A stretch of 50,426 nucleotides of DNA. Source: Bacteriovorax stolpii (GTDB taxonomy: Bacteria > Bdellovibrionota > UBA1018). Below are positions 23,186 to 32,662 of the stretch, piece after piece (positions within the stretch are counted from its first letter, which is position 1; each line of letters starts with the position of its first letter). The notes below the pieces were generated by a model, which was not told the origin of the DNA, did not search any database, and saw only the letters and a program-made list of their open reading frames with translations. Both the position numbers and the translations under genes were made by a program. Where the stretch lies: assembly GCA_945860415.1 (NCBI GenBank), contig CAMAQA010000011.1, positions 1 through 50,426 of the forward strand. The letters run 5' to 3'.

Positions 23186-23887
23186 ATGCGGCGAACGCGA
23201 CGAATTCGATCGACTCCAGCTCTCATCATTGTGGGAATTCTCTCGGCGCTCGTTCCGCTGATCTCCGGATCGCGCGAGGGGCGGCAGGTGAATCCTGGCA
23301 GCTCGGAGCTCGCATCCTCGCATCACGCCGCTGCCCCCGCTGCGATTTCCACGGATCTGTCTGGTAAGGTCATCCGGGTCCTGGATGGTGACACGATTGA
23401 AATCTTGAAGGTGGATTCCTCCGGAAAACATCCGGTGCGCATCCGAATGACCGGAATCGACGCTCCCGAAAAGTCGCAGCCCTTCGGCGAAAGGTGCCGC
23501 GAGGATCTGGCATCGCTCGTCGCCGGCAAGATCGTCCGGGTCGATGTTCGTGGAAACGACCGATACTCGCGACAGCTCGGGGTGATCCGAGTTCCCGTCT
23601 CGGCGTCCACGGCCGCGAACGCGGGCCAGACGCCTGCTCCGACCTCGGTTCCGACGCCGACTTCATCCGAAATCGACGCCAATCTGGCGCAGGTTTCCTC
23701 AGGCTGCGCGTGGCATTACAAGCAGTACCAAAAGCAGCAGAAACCCGACGAGCGCCGCCTGTACTCGGAGGCCGAACAGCGCGCGCGCGCCGCGGGGCTT
23801 GGGCTCTGGCGCGATCCTGCGCCGGAGGCGCCGTGGGAGTATCGCCGCGAGACTCGCGGTTCTCGGCGAAAGGGGCGCTCGCGATGA
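23186..23887 (+). CDS. Thermonuclease (SNase-like) family, secreted or membrane-anchored
   Basis: About 233 residues. An N-terminal hydrophobic segment (PALIIVGILSALVPLIS) targets it to the envelope. The SNase core starts near 55: VIRVLDGDTIEI, RIRMTGIDAPE (catalytic Arg), FGERC (catalytic Glu) and NDRYSRQLGVIRV (second catalytic Arg). The usual short loop after this strand is expanded by a Thr/Pro/Ala-rich insert (about 140-165) before the final helices (ANLAQVSSGCAWHYKQY, EQRARAAGLGLWRD). It would cut DNA or RNA non-specifically with calcium. The start could also be GTG 23177. Its TGA overlaps the tatD ATG. Confidence 0.88.
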   Translation: MRRTRRIRSTPALIIVGILSALVPLISGSREGRQVNPGSSELASSHHAAAPAAISTDLSGKVIRVLDGDTIEILKVDSSGKHPVRIRMTGIDAPEKSQPFGERCREDLASLVAGKIVRVDVRGNDRYSRQLGVIRVPVSASTAANAGQTPAPTSVPTPTSSEIDANLAQVSSGCAWHYKQYQKQQKPDERRLYSEAEQRARAAGLGLWRDPAPEAPWEYRRETRGSRRKGRSR

Positions 23888-24669
23888 GCGCCTTGCCTGA
23901 GTGGATCGATGCTCATGCACACTGGGCGCAGGCCTTTCCGCAAGGTGCCGATGAGGCAGCGCTGGCAAAGCAGCTCGCGGGTCTTCGCGCGCAAGGAATG
24001 TCTGTTTCGATCCAGGCCGGAGTGGACGAGGCGGACTGGAAGCGGCAACTCGAGCTCGCGGCGCGAGATCCGGACTGGTTTCGGCCCGTGCTCGGACTTC
24101 ATCCCTGGTGGGTGAAGGAACATTCCGAATCGGATTGCTCGACGGCCCTCGACGAGCTGGAGAGGGTGCTCGAGCTGCATCAGGCCCGAGTCGCCGGAGT
24201 GGGCGAGCTGGGCCTTGATTTTTCCAGGACCGGAAAGTCCTCGAAAGCGCTGCAGCTGGCCGTTTTCGAAAGGCAGCTCGAGCTCGCCTCGCGATTCGCC
24301 AAACCTCTGGTGCTCCATCTTGTGCATGCCCACGAACGGTCGCTCGAGATCCTCACTCGCCACGCGGCGGGGCGCCCCCTGAAGGGAATCGTCCACGCCT
24401 TCAGCGGCAGCATCGAAACGGCGCGGCAGTACCTGGCCCTCGGCCTCAAGCTTTCCGTCGGGCCGGGACTCTCCGAGCCCGGGCGCTTTCTCTCGCTCAA
24501 AAAGGCGCTGCCTCAACTTCGCCCCGAAGACTGGGTCCTCGAGAGTGACTGGGCGGGTGAGAAGTTTTTTCGAGCAGCGCAGGCGGCATCCGGGCTGACC
24601 GGCCGGCCTGTGGCCGAGATTGCTCGCCAGACCACCGAAAACCTTCAACAAACCGGGCTTTTGGGCTGA
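23884..24669 (+). CDS. TatD family metal-dependent hydrolase (probable DNase)
   Basis: 261 residues, a TIM-barrel hydrolase. Metal ligands: His-x-His in IDAHAHW, Glu in VGELGLDF, His in LVLHLVH, His in GIVHAFSGS and Asp in LESDWAG. Family members have 3'-5' exonuclease activity. The ATG overlaps the nuclease stop (ATGA at 23884-23887), so the two are co-translated, and both act on nucleic acids. The frame extends upstream through the nuclease but homology starts at this ATG. Confidence 0.92.
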   Translation: MSALPEWIDAHAHWAQAFPQGADEAALAKQLAGLRAQGMSVSIQAGVDEADWKRQLELAARDPDWFRPVLGLHPWWVKEHSESDCSTALDELERVLELHQARVAGVGELGLDFSRTGKSSKALQLAVFERQLELASRFAKPLVLHLVHAHERSLEILTRHAAGRPLKGIVHAFSGSIETARQYLALGLKLSVGPGLSEPGRFLSLKKALPQLRPEDWVLESDWAGEKFFRAAQAASGLTGRPVAEIARQTTENLQQTGLLG

Positions 24670-24718
24670 GCTGCAACCATTTCTCGCGCGCATTGCCGGA
24701 CGCGGTTTTCCCGTGTTA

Positions 24719-25603
24719 ATGCACTGCCCAATGGACACCCCGAACACCATCGGCTTCGTCGATCCGCTGACCGATCCTCAGCTCGAGAACTATCGCCTGC
24801 ATCGTCGTTTTGATCGCATGGGGCGCCTCGTGGGCGACCGCGCGATGAAGAAGCTGATGGAATCTCACGTGATGATCATCGGTCTCGGCGGAGTGGGCTC
24901 CTGGGCGGCGGAGTCGATCCTGCGATCCGGCGTCGGCAAGGTCACGCTCGTCGATTTCGATGAGGTCTGTATCACGAACTCCAATCGCCAGCTCCATGCG
25001 CTGACCGGGCTCGTCGGTTCGAAAAAGGCAGAGGTCCTCGCCGAGCGCTGCCGCAAGATCAACCCCCAATCCGAAGTGACCGCGCTGGTGCAGTTTTACA
25101 ATCAGCGCACCAATGCCGAAATTTTCGCCAACCGGCCCGACTATGTCATCGATGCCATTGATAACGTGACGGCCAAGTGCCACCTGCTGGCCTTTTGCCG
25201 AGCCGAAGGCATTCCTGTCGTTTCTTCCTCCGGGTCCGCCTCGCGGATGGACCCGACGCAGGTTCAGGTGGCGGATCTCGCGGAAACTGAAATCGATCCT
25301 TTGGCGCGCTCGCTTCGTCGTATCCTCCGCCAGCAGTACGGGTTTCCGGAGTCTGGAAAATTCGGAATTCCCACCGTCTACTCACGTGAGATGGTCATGG
25401 ATCCGGTCGAACTCAAGTACGACGAAGGCAAAGGATTCAAGTGCGTTTGCCCGCAGGGCAATAATGGCCTGAATACCTGCGACGACAAGAACGTGATCCT
25501 CGGATCGGCGAGCTTCGTGACCGGAACGTTCGGCCTCGTTTGTGCCGCTAAGTGCGTGCAGGACCTCATCGCGAATTGTGGTCCGTCATCCTCGCGACTG
25601 TAA
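24719..25603 (+). CDS. tcdA: tRNA threonylcarbamoyladenosine dehydratase (TcdA/CsdL)
   Basis: ThiF/E1-like ATP-dependent enzyme that cyclises t6A37 in ANN-decoding tRNAs to ct6A. About 294 residues. Nucleotide-binding GLGGVGSWAAE is followed by the E1 signature (TLVDFDEVCITNSNRQ), YVIDAIDNVTAK and a cysteine-rich C-terminal part (FKCVCPQ, NTCDDK). Starts at ATG 24719 or ATG 24731; neither has a strong ribosome-binding site, and the frame also opens inside tatD. It lies 49 bp after tatD in the same direction. Confidence 0.92.
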   Translation: MHCPMDTPNTIGFVDPLTDPQLENYRLHRRFDRMGRLVGDRAMKKLMESHVMIIGLGGVGSWAAESILRSGVGKVTLVDFDEVCITNSNRQLHALTGLVGSKKAEVLAERCRKINPQSEVTALVQFYNQRTNAEIFANRPDYVIDAIDNVTAKCHLLAFCRAEGIPVVSSSGSASRMDPTQVQVADLAETEIDPLARSLRRILRQQYGFPESGKFGIPTVYSREMVMDPVELKYDEGKGFKCVCPQGNNGLNTCDDKNVILGSASFVTGTFGLVCAAKCVQDLIANCGPSSSRL

Positions 25604-25829
25604 ACGGGCCAAGCGCGTCCTCATGCACGTGCATCGGCCTCGGCCAGGAGCCCGTCCAGGCTTGGCTCTCGACTGGATGCTCGGCCGCCGGGCGACCAGA
25701 CTGCCGCGGCCGTCGATCCGGCCGGCGTAAGAGCCGAACTGCGGTCCTGAATCCCAGCCGGTAGGCGACGAGCGTTCCCACGCCGATCCAGAAGGCGGTC
25801 CACCATGAAAACCTTGGATTCATCACCAT
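25566..25829 (-). CDS. Possible small membrane protein
   Basis: An 88-codon frame on the minus strand. It starts at ATG 25827-25829 or ATG 25821-25823, with one hydrophobic segment near the N-terminus (FSWWTAFWIGVGTLVAYRLGF) followed by an Arg-rich tail. It fills the 286-bp gap between tcdA and the DUF1059 gene, in which no other gene is supported, and overlaps tcdA in antisense by 38 bp. The hydrophobic N-terminus argues for a real gene. The lack of a ribosome-binding site and of homology argues against it. Confidence 0.35.
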   Translation of the reverse strand: MVMNPRFSWWTAFWIGVGTLVAYRLGFRTAVRLLRRPDRRPRQSGRPAAEHPVESQAWTGSWPRPMHVHEDALGPFTVARMTDHNSR

Positions 25830-25889
25830 CGGGTGCTGCAAAGGATGCGCTCGGCCACAAGTGCACCGGACTTGCAGCTCCGAGTGCCC

Positions 25890-26072
25890 ATGAAGTCATT
25901 TGAATGCAAGGATATCGGAGTGAACTGCGGTTGGAAATGCCAGGCGGAGAACGAGCAGGAGATCCTGCGGCAGGTGGAGGAGCATGGCCGCAAGGTGCAT
26001 GGCATGCAGCAGCTCGATCCTGAGCTGCGTGATCGCATCCAATCCAAGATCAAGGACACCCAGGCAGCCTAG
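25890..26072 (+). CDS. DUF1059 family small protein
   Basis: 60 residues. MKSFECKDIGVNCGWKCQAENEQEI followed by QVEEHGRKVHGM is the family pattern. The two cysteines after the first (FEC, VNC, WKC) and the histidines EHGRKVHG suggest a possible metal site. Function of the family is unknown. A frame opens upstream at 25833, but family similarity begins at ATG 25890. The aldolase gene begins 78 bp downstream. Confidence 0.85.
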   Translation: MKSFECKDIGVNCGWKCQAENEQEILRQVEEHGRKVHGMQQLDPELRDRIQSKIKDTQAA

Positions 26073-26150
26073 GCAAATGCGGGGCGGTTTTTCAGAAGCC
26101 GCTCCGCATCATCCTTGCGCCAGCAGCCGTTCTTGATTACCGATGGGGAC

Positions 26151-27209
26151 ATGTCGAAGATCAATTATGAAGAGCTGCTGGGTTCTGAATCGCGTTCGCT
26201 TCTCGAGCACAAGTGCTCCACGATCTCCAAAGAAAGCCTGATCCTTCCGAATGCGGACTGGGTGACCCAGATTCTTTCGCACTCCGATCGCAATCCGCGC
26301 GTCCTGCGCTCGATGCAGAGCCTCTTCACGACGGGTCGCCTCGCGAACACCGGCTACGTGTCGATCTTTCCGGTCGACCAGGGCATCGAACACTCCGCGG
26401 GGGCGTCGTTCGCTCCGAATCCGGTGTTTTTCGACCCTGAAAACATCGTGAAGTTTGCGATGGAGTCCGGCTGCAGCGGCGTAGCCTCGACTCTCGGAGT
26501 TCTCGGCATCGCAGCTCGCAAGTACGCTCACAAGATTCCGTTCGTCCTGAAGCTGAACCACAACGAATTTCTGAGCTACCCGAACAAGTACGACCAGTCG
26601 ATGTTCGCTTCTGTCAAGCAGGCTGCGGACATGGGTGCTGTCGCCGTCGGTGCGACGGTGTACTTCGGTTCGCCCGAAAGCGCCCGCCAGATCCGCGAAG
26701 TGTCGGAAGCTTTCCAGGCCGCACACGAGCTGGGCCTCGGCACGATCCTCTGGTGCTACACCCGCAACAACGGTTTCAAGGTGGATGGCGTGGATTATCA
26801 CAACGCCGCCGACTTCACGGGACAGGCCAACCATCTGGGCGTGACCATCGAAGCCGACATGATCAAGCAAAAGCTGCCGACGAACAACGGCGGCTACAAG
26901 GCCACCAAGCACGGCAAGACTCACGAGAAGGTCTACACCGAGCTCACTACGGACCACCCGATCGACCTGACGCGCTACCAGCTGGCCAACTGCTACATGG
27001 GCAGGATCGGACTGATCAATTCCGGCGGCGAGAGCAAGGGAAGCTCGGATCTTGCCGACGCCGTCAAGACGGCCGTCATCAATAAACGCGCCGGCGGCAC
27101 GGGCCTGATCGCGGGACGCAAGGCGTTCCAGCGCCCCTGGAAGGAGGGCATCGCCCTCCTGAACGCGATCCAGGACGTGTACCTGGATCCGCGCGTCACG
27201 ATCGCTTAA
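26151..27209 (+). CDS. Fructose-bisphosphate aldolase, class I (DhnA/FbaB type)
   Basis: Interconverts fructose-1,6-bisphosphate with dihydroxyacetone phosphate and glyceraldehyde-3-phosphate in the cytoplasm. It has 352 residues, matching the bacterial FbaB/DhnA class I group, not the zinc-dependent class II. Landmarks are [48 protein letters not shown] and [14 protein letters not shown]. The ATG at 26151 is preferred to the in-frame one at 26115 since similarity starts with [10 protein letters not shown]. It converges on the kinase gene that ends at 27216. Confidence 0.93.
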   Translation: MSKINYEELLGSESRSLLEHKCSTISKESLILPNADWVTQILSHSDRNPRVLRSMQSLFTTGRLANTGYVSIFPVDQGIEHSAGASFAPNPVFFDPENIVKFAMESGCSGVASTLGVLGIAARKYAHKIPFVLKLNHNEFLSYPNKYDQSMFASVKQAADMGAVAVGATVYFGSPESARQIREVSEAFQAAHELGLGTILWCYTRNNGFKVDGVDYHNAADFTGQANHLGVTIEADMIKQKLPTNNGGYKATKHGKTHEKVYTELTTDHPIDLTRYQLANCYMGRIGLINSGGESKGSSDLADAVKTAVINKRAGGTGLIAGRKAFQRPWKEGIALLNAIQDVYLDPRVTIA

Positions 27210-27215
27210 GGATCT

Positions 27216-29150
27216 TCAAGCCGATTTTTGAAGCGGAAGCGCGTCGAGCGGAGCGGTGAAGATGAATCGCGCCCCGCGGCCCGCTTCGCCTTCCACGCGA
27301 GTGCTGCCGTGGTGTGCCGTGATGATCTCTCGCGAAATAAACAGGCCGAGCCCGAGGCCCGGGAAATTCCGGTACGATGTTGCCCGCTCGAACGGATGAA
27401 AAAGCCGTGAGAGGGTATCGGTATCCATTCCAATTCCCTGATCGGCAACTTCAAGCGTCCACCGCGACGAGTCGGCATGGAGAAGGATCTCAATCGGCGT
27501 GCCCTGGCCGAATTTAGACGCATTTTGAACCAGATTTTCGAAGAGCTGCCTGATCCGCTCCGGATCCACAGTAGCGCGGACGCCCGACTGGATCTGGAGA
27601 TTCAGCGGACAGCGGGCCTCGTCGAGCACCGGACGCATGAGCTGCAGCTCTTTTTCGATCAGTGCCGTGAGATCGGTGTTCTTTTCCAGGCTCACATGGA
27701 ATCGCCCTTCGTGGATCCTCGACACATCCACCAGGCTTTCTGAGAGTCGCTGCAATTGAAACGACTCCTGCCGGGCCATGCGCAGCAGCTCTTCGAGCTG
27801 CGCCCGGTGTTCGGGTTCAGGATGGTCCAGGAGCTTGAGTCCCAGCTCGGTGCTGAGCTTCAGGGCTGAAACCGGCGTCCGGAGCTCATGCGCCGCAACG
27901 GCGAGGAATTCGTTTCGAAGGGCGAGGTTCTTCTCGGCCTCGCGTCGTGCGGCCTCCTCTTCGATCAGGCGGAAGCGGTGGTGTTCGGCTTCTCGTTTGA
28001 TGGTGATATCTTCGGAGATGCCGACGATGAACTGAGCATCACCCTCCGAATCGACGATCGGCATCTTTTTCGTCCGCAGCCAGCGCTCGCCGTGCTTTTG
28101 AGTCGAAATCCTTTCCTCGATTTCCTGGGTTCCTCCGCTGGATAGGACTGATCGGTCGTAAGCGGTGAAGTGATCGGCCTGCTCTCTTGGAAAAAAGTCG
28201 TAATCATTCTTGCCGATCATTTCGGATCGGGCTCGCCCGATGAGCTCTTCGCCGGCCCGGTTGAGCCGGACGAATCGGAGATTGCGCGCATCCTTGACGA
28301 AGATCATGTCGGGGATGTTCTCGACGACTGCGTTCAGGAAGGTCTCGGAGTTGCGCAGGGCCTCGGTCCTCTCTCCGACCTGCTTCTCGAGTTCCTCTTC
28401 AACGGCAAGTGCCTCCTGGTTCTGAGCATTGATGATCCAGGTGGTCCACCCGAGGGTGAGTGCCAGAAGCTCGATCAGCAGCCGGCGCGCCTCGGGTGTT
28501 TCTCCGAGAAACGGCCCGTATCCCATCCGAGATCCTGCAAAGGTCAGGATGCTGATCGCGATCAGGTTGATCGAATGCTGGAATGGACCAAACAGCATCG
28601 CGGAGCTGATGAGGATCGGAAAGAGCGTGAAGGCGAGTCGCGTGCTCCGATACTCGCTCGGCAGCAGGGGGCCGAAGGCGGCGAGAAGGATCATCGTGGA
28701 AATCCCGATCCAGAGTCCCGTTCGCAGGATCTTTTGTCCGGTCTCCAGCCGATGCTGGGCGGCGGCGGGGCGCTGGATCAGGAGGTACGTCAGCGGCGTG
28801 ATCACCACGAGCGCCAACGCGGCTCGAATGGAGCGAATGAACCAGAGGTCGAAACTGGTATTCCGCTGGGTCATGATGACGACCAGTATCGGAACCAGCA
28901 GCAGCGAAAAGAACAGCAGATCGAAGGTCGGCTTCTGCCGACAGAAGAATTCACGCTTCTCGCGATCGCGTGCAAACGGAATCCACCCCACGATGCTGCT
29001 CAGCAGGATGTGGAGTACGCCGACGAGGGATTGAGAAACCAGGTAGTCGATCAGGCTGAATGCGGCAGCCACTGGCAGCCCGATACGCCAGCCCTTTGCC
29101 AGCAGGACCCCGAGCGCCACGCCCGAGAGGATCAGCGAGGGTTCATCCAC
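27216..29150 (-). CDS. Membrane sensor histidine kinase with MASE1-like and PAS domains
   Basis: 644 residues. The N-terminal 255 residues form about eight membrane helices resembling a MASE1 sensor (for example RIGLPVAAAFSLIDYLVS and ALALVVITPLTYLL). A short coiled coil (EELEKQVGERTEALRN) leads into a PAS/PAC domain (about 280-400: NIPDMIFVKDARNLRFVRLN...FIVGISEDIT). The HisKA histidine is in FLAVAAHELRTPVSAL. ATPase boxes are N (NLVQNASKFG), G1 (DQGIGM), F (LFHPFERA) and G2 (GLGLGLFIS). Start GTG 29148-29150 has GAGGAAG upstream and overlaps the preceding receiver gene by 8 bp, so they form a two-component pair. Confidence 0.9.
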   Translation of the reverse strand: MDEPSLILSGVALGVLLAKGWRIGLPVAAAFSLIDYLVSQSLVGVLHILLSSIVGWIPFARDREKREFFCRQKPTFDLLFFSLLLVPILVVIMTQRNTSFDLWFIRSIRAALALVVITPLTYLLIQRPAAAQHRLETGQKILRTGLWIGISTMILLAAFGPLLPSEYRSTRLAFTLFPILISSAMLFGPFQHSINLIAISILTFAGSRMGYGPFLGETPEARRLLIELLALTLGWTTWIINAQNQEALAVEEELEKQVGERTEALRNSETFLNAVVENIPDMIFVKDARNLRFVRLNRAGEELIGRARSEMIGKNDYDFFPREQADHFTAYDRSVLSSGGTQEIEERISTQKHGERWLRTKKMPIVDSEGDAQFIVGISEDITIKREAEHHRFRLIEEEAARREAEKNLALRNEFLAVAAHELRTPVSALKLSTELGLKLLDHPEPEHRAQLEELLRMARQESFQLQRLSESLVDVSRIHEGRFHVSLEKNTDLTALIEKELQLMRPVLDEARCPLNLQIQSGVRATVDPERIRQLFENLVQNASKFGQGTPIEILLHADSSRWTLEVADQGIGMDTDTLSRLFHPFERATSYRNFPGLGLGLFISREIITAHHGSTRVEGEAGRGARFIFTAPLDALPLQKSA

Positions 29151-29520
29151 AGAACTTCCTCACCACCTGGTAGAGGAGCTCGAGGTCGACCGGCTTCTTG
29201 ATCAGGGCCTGCGCGCCTTCGAAATCGGCCGCCTCTTCGGAGAAGGCGGTCACGATGGCGACCGGAATCGGCGCCAGCACCATGTCCTGGCGCAGCGCCT
29301 TGGCGAACTCCCATCCGTTCATGATGGGCATCATCAGGTCGAGCAGGATCAGGCAGGGAGTGTCGATGCGAGGTAGCATTTCGAGCGCCTCCTTGCCGTT
29401 GCTGGCGATCTTCACGGCGTACCCTTCCATCTCGAGAGCGAGCTGGAGAGCGGTTCGGATTGCCGCATCATCCTCGACGATCAGGATCGTGCGGCATCGG
29501 TGGGGTGTTGCCTCGGCCAT
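29143..29520 (-). CDS. Single-domain response regulator (receiver only)
   Basis: 125 residues, a CheY-like receiver. Asp17/Asp18 in LIVEDDAA, phospho-acceptor Asp61 in LILLDLMMP, Thr91 in AIVTAF and Lys109 in LIKKPVD are all present. There is no output domain, so it acts by protein contact or phosphotransfer. It is translated just before, and overlaps by 8 bp, the MASE1-like kinase. It diverges from acs across 49 bp. Confidence 0.92.
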   Translation of the reverse strand: MAEATPHRCRTILIVEDDAAIRTALQLALEMEGYAVKIASNGKEALEMLPRIDTPCLILLDLMMPIMNGWEFAKALRQDMVLAPIPVAIVTAFSEEAADFEGAQALIKKPVDLELLYQVVRKFCG

Positions 29521-29569
29521 GGCAGCCCGGAAGATTGCAACCGATGAGCCGCGGGGCTAGCCTTGCTTC

Positions 29570-31513
<1,944 letters not shown>

Positions 31514-31531
31514 CGAGACCTCGGGGCTAAG

Positions 31532-32662
31532 CTAGCGAACCCGTCGTCCCTGCTTCAGGCAGGGCAGCGACGCACGCGAAGCGCAGGCCACGGCTGCCGC
31601 CGCATCCAGAACGCCACCGCTAGCCACCTTGTCCTGGAGCTTGGCCACGGGACGGACGGTGGCGAGCAGGATCTCACGAATTTGCGTCGCCTTGAGGTGC
31701 GGGGCCGCCGACTTGATCAGGCCTGCCGCCGCAGCCACGATCGGAGTGGCATAGGATGTTCCTTTGCCCTTCTTCCAGATCGTGCGATCGGACCACGGGG
31801 CGATGAGCTTGATTCCGGGGGCAGCCAGGTGGACGTGGCGCTTGCCCCAGCTTGCCGTATTCACGAGATCGTCGTTCTCGTCGACTCCGGTGACGGTGAT
31901 CAGGTTGTCCAGCTCGTATCGTGCGGGATACGTGTTCTCGCGGTCGATGTTTTCGGCGTCGTTACCGGCAGGCACCAGCACGAGCACATCCTGGTCGCCG
32001 GCACGCTCGATGGCGCGCTCGAGGATTCTTTCCTTCCCTTCGCCGGCAAAGGAATAGTTGATGATCGATGCACCGTTGGCGACGGCGTAGTCAAACGCCT
32101 TCACGGCGTTCTCGGTGTCTCCGAAGCCATCGCGGTCAGAAAATCTCGCGGGCAGAATGGAACACCCCGGACAGACTCCCACCGAACCGATGCCGTTGCC
32201 CGGCACTGCGGCGATCAATCCGGCGATGAAGGTGCCGTGGCCGTTCGGGTCGTGCGGCAGGTTCACGTTGCGGAGGAAATCCCAGCCGATGACGTCATCG
32301 ACAAAGCCGTTTCCGTCGCTGTCCTTGCCGTTGAAGGGCCACTCGCGCTCGTTGCGGCGGATGGCAGCCGAAATCTCCGGATCGTTATAGTCGACACCGC
32401 TGTCGACCACGGCGATGGTGACGTGGCGTTCGCCGCGAGTCACTCTCCACGCGCGCTCGGCACCGATGCGTGAGAGATGCCACGATGCGGCATAGTCGGG
32501 GTCTGGAATTTCCCGGTCGAGGGCCGGCACCGGCTCAAGCGGCTTCGAGCGGTACTTCGAGCCCGTTCCTGCCTCCGCGAGCGATCCAGTCGCTACGGAA
32601 GCCAGCAGAATGAGGTGCGTCATCACCCTCAATACCCATGATCCAGAAAAGATTTTCGCCAC
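31532..32662 (-). CDS. Secreted subtilisin-like serine protease (S8)
   Basis: 376 residues. A signal peptide (with Lys/Arg at 3-12) ends near SLAEAG. The catalytic triad is Asp87 (VVDSGVDYND), His142 (NGHGTFIAG) and Ser303 (GTSYATPIVAAAAG), and the oxyanion Asn234 is in PAGND. The loop DSDGNGFVDD looks like a calcium site. There is no long pro-domain or C-terminal extension. GTG 32660-32662 is chosen over ATG 32623 because it gives the signal peptide a positive n-region. The first 128 bp lie inside the 3' end of the upstream gene. Confidence 0.9.
   Translation of the reverse strand: MAKIFSGSWVLRVMTHLILLASVATGSLAEAGTGSKYRSKPLEPVPALDREIPDPDYAASWHLSRIGAERAWRVTRGERHVTIAVVDSGVDYNDPEISAAIRRNEREWPFNGKDSDGNGFVDDVIGWDFLRNVNLPHDPNGHGTFIAGLIAAVPGNGIGSVGVCPGCSILPARFSDRDGFGDTENAVKAFDYAVANGASIINYSFAGEGKERILERAIERAGDQDVLVLVPAGNDAENIDRENTYPARYELDNLITVTGVDENDDLVNTASWGKRHVHLAAPGIKLIAPWSDRTIWKKGKGTSYATPIVAAAAGLIKSAAPHLKATQIREILLATVRPVAKLQDKVASGGVLDAAAAVACASRASLPCLKQGRRVR

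Noticed and set aside
27214..27233. CTTCAA/TTGAAG hairpin between the aldolase and kinase stops
   Set aside because: A 6-bp A/T-rich stem with no T run; too weak to call a terminator.
28170..29201. 343-codon plus-strand open frame
   Set aside because: Antisense to the MASE1-like kinase; no recognisable domain.
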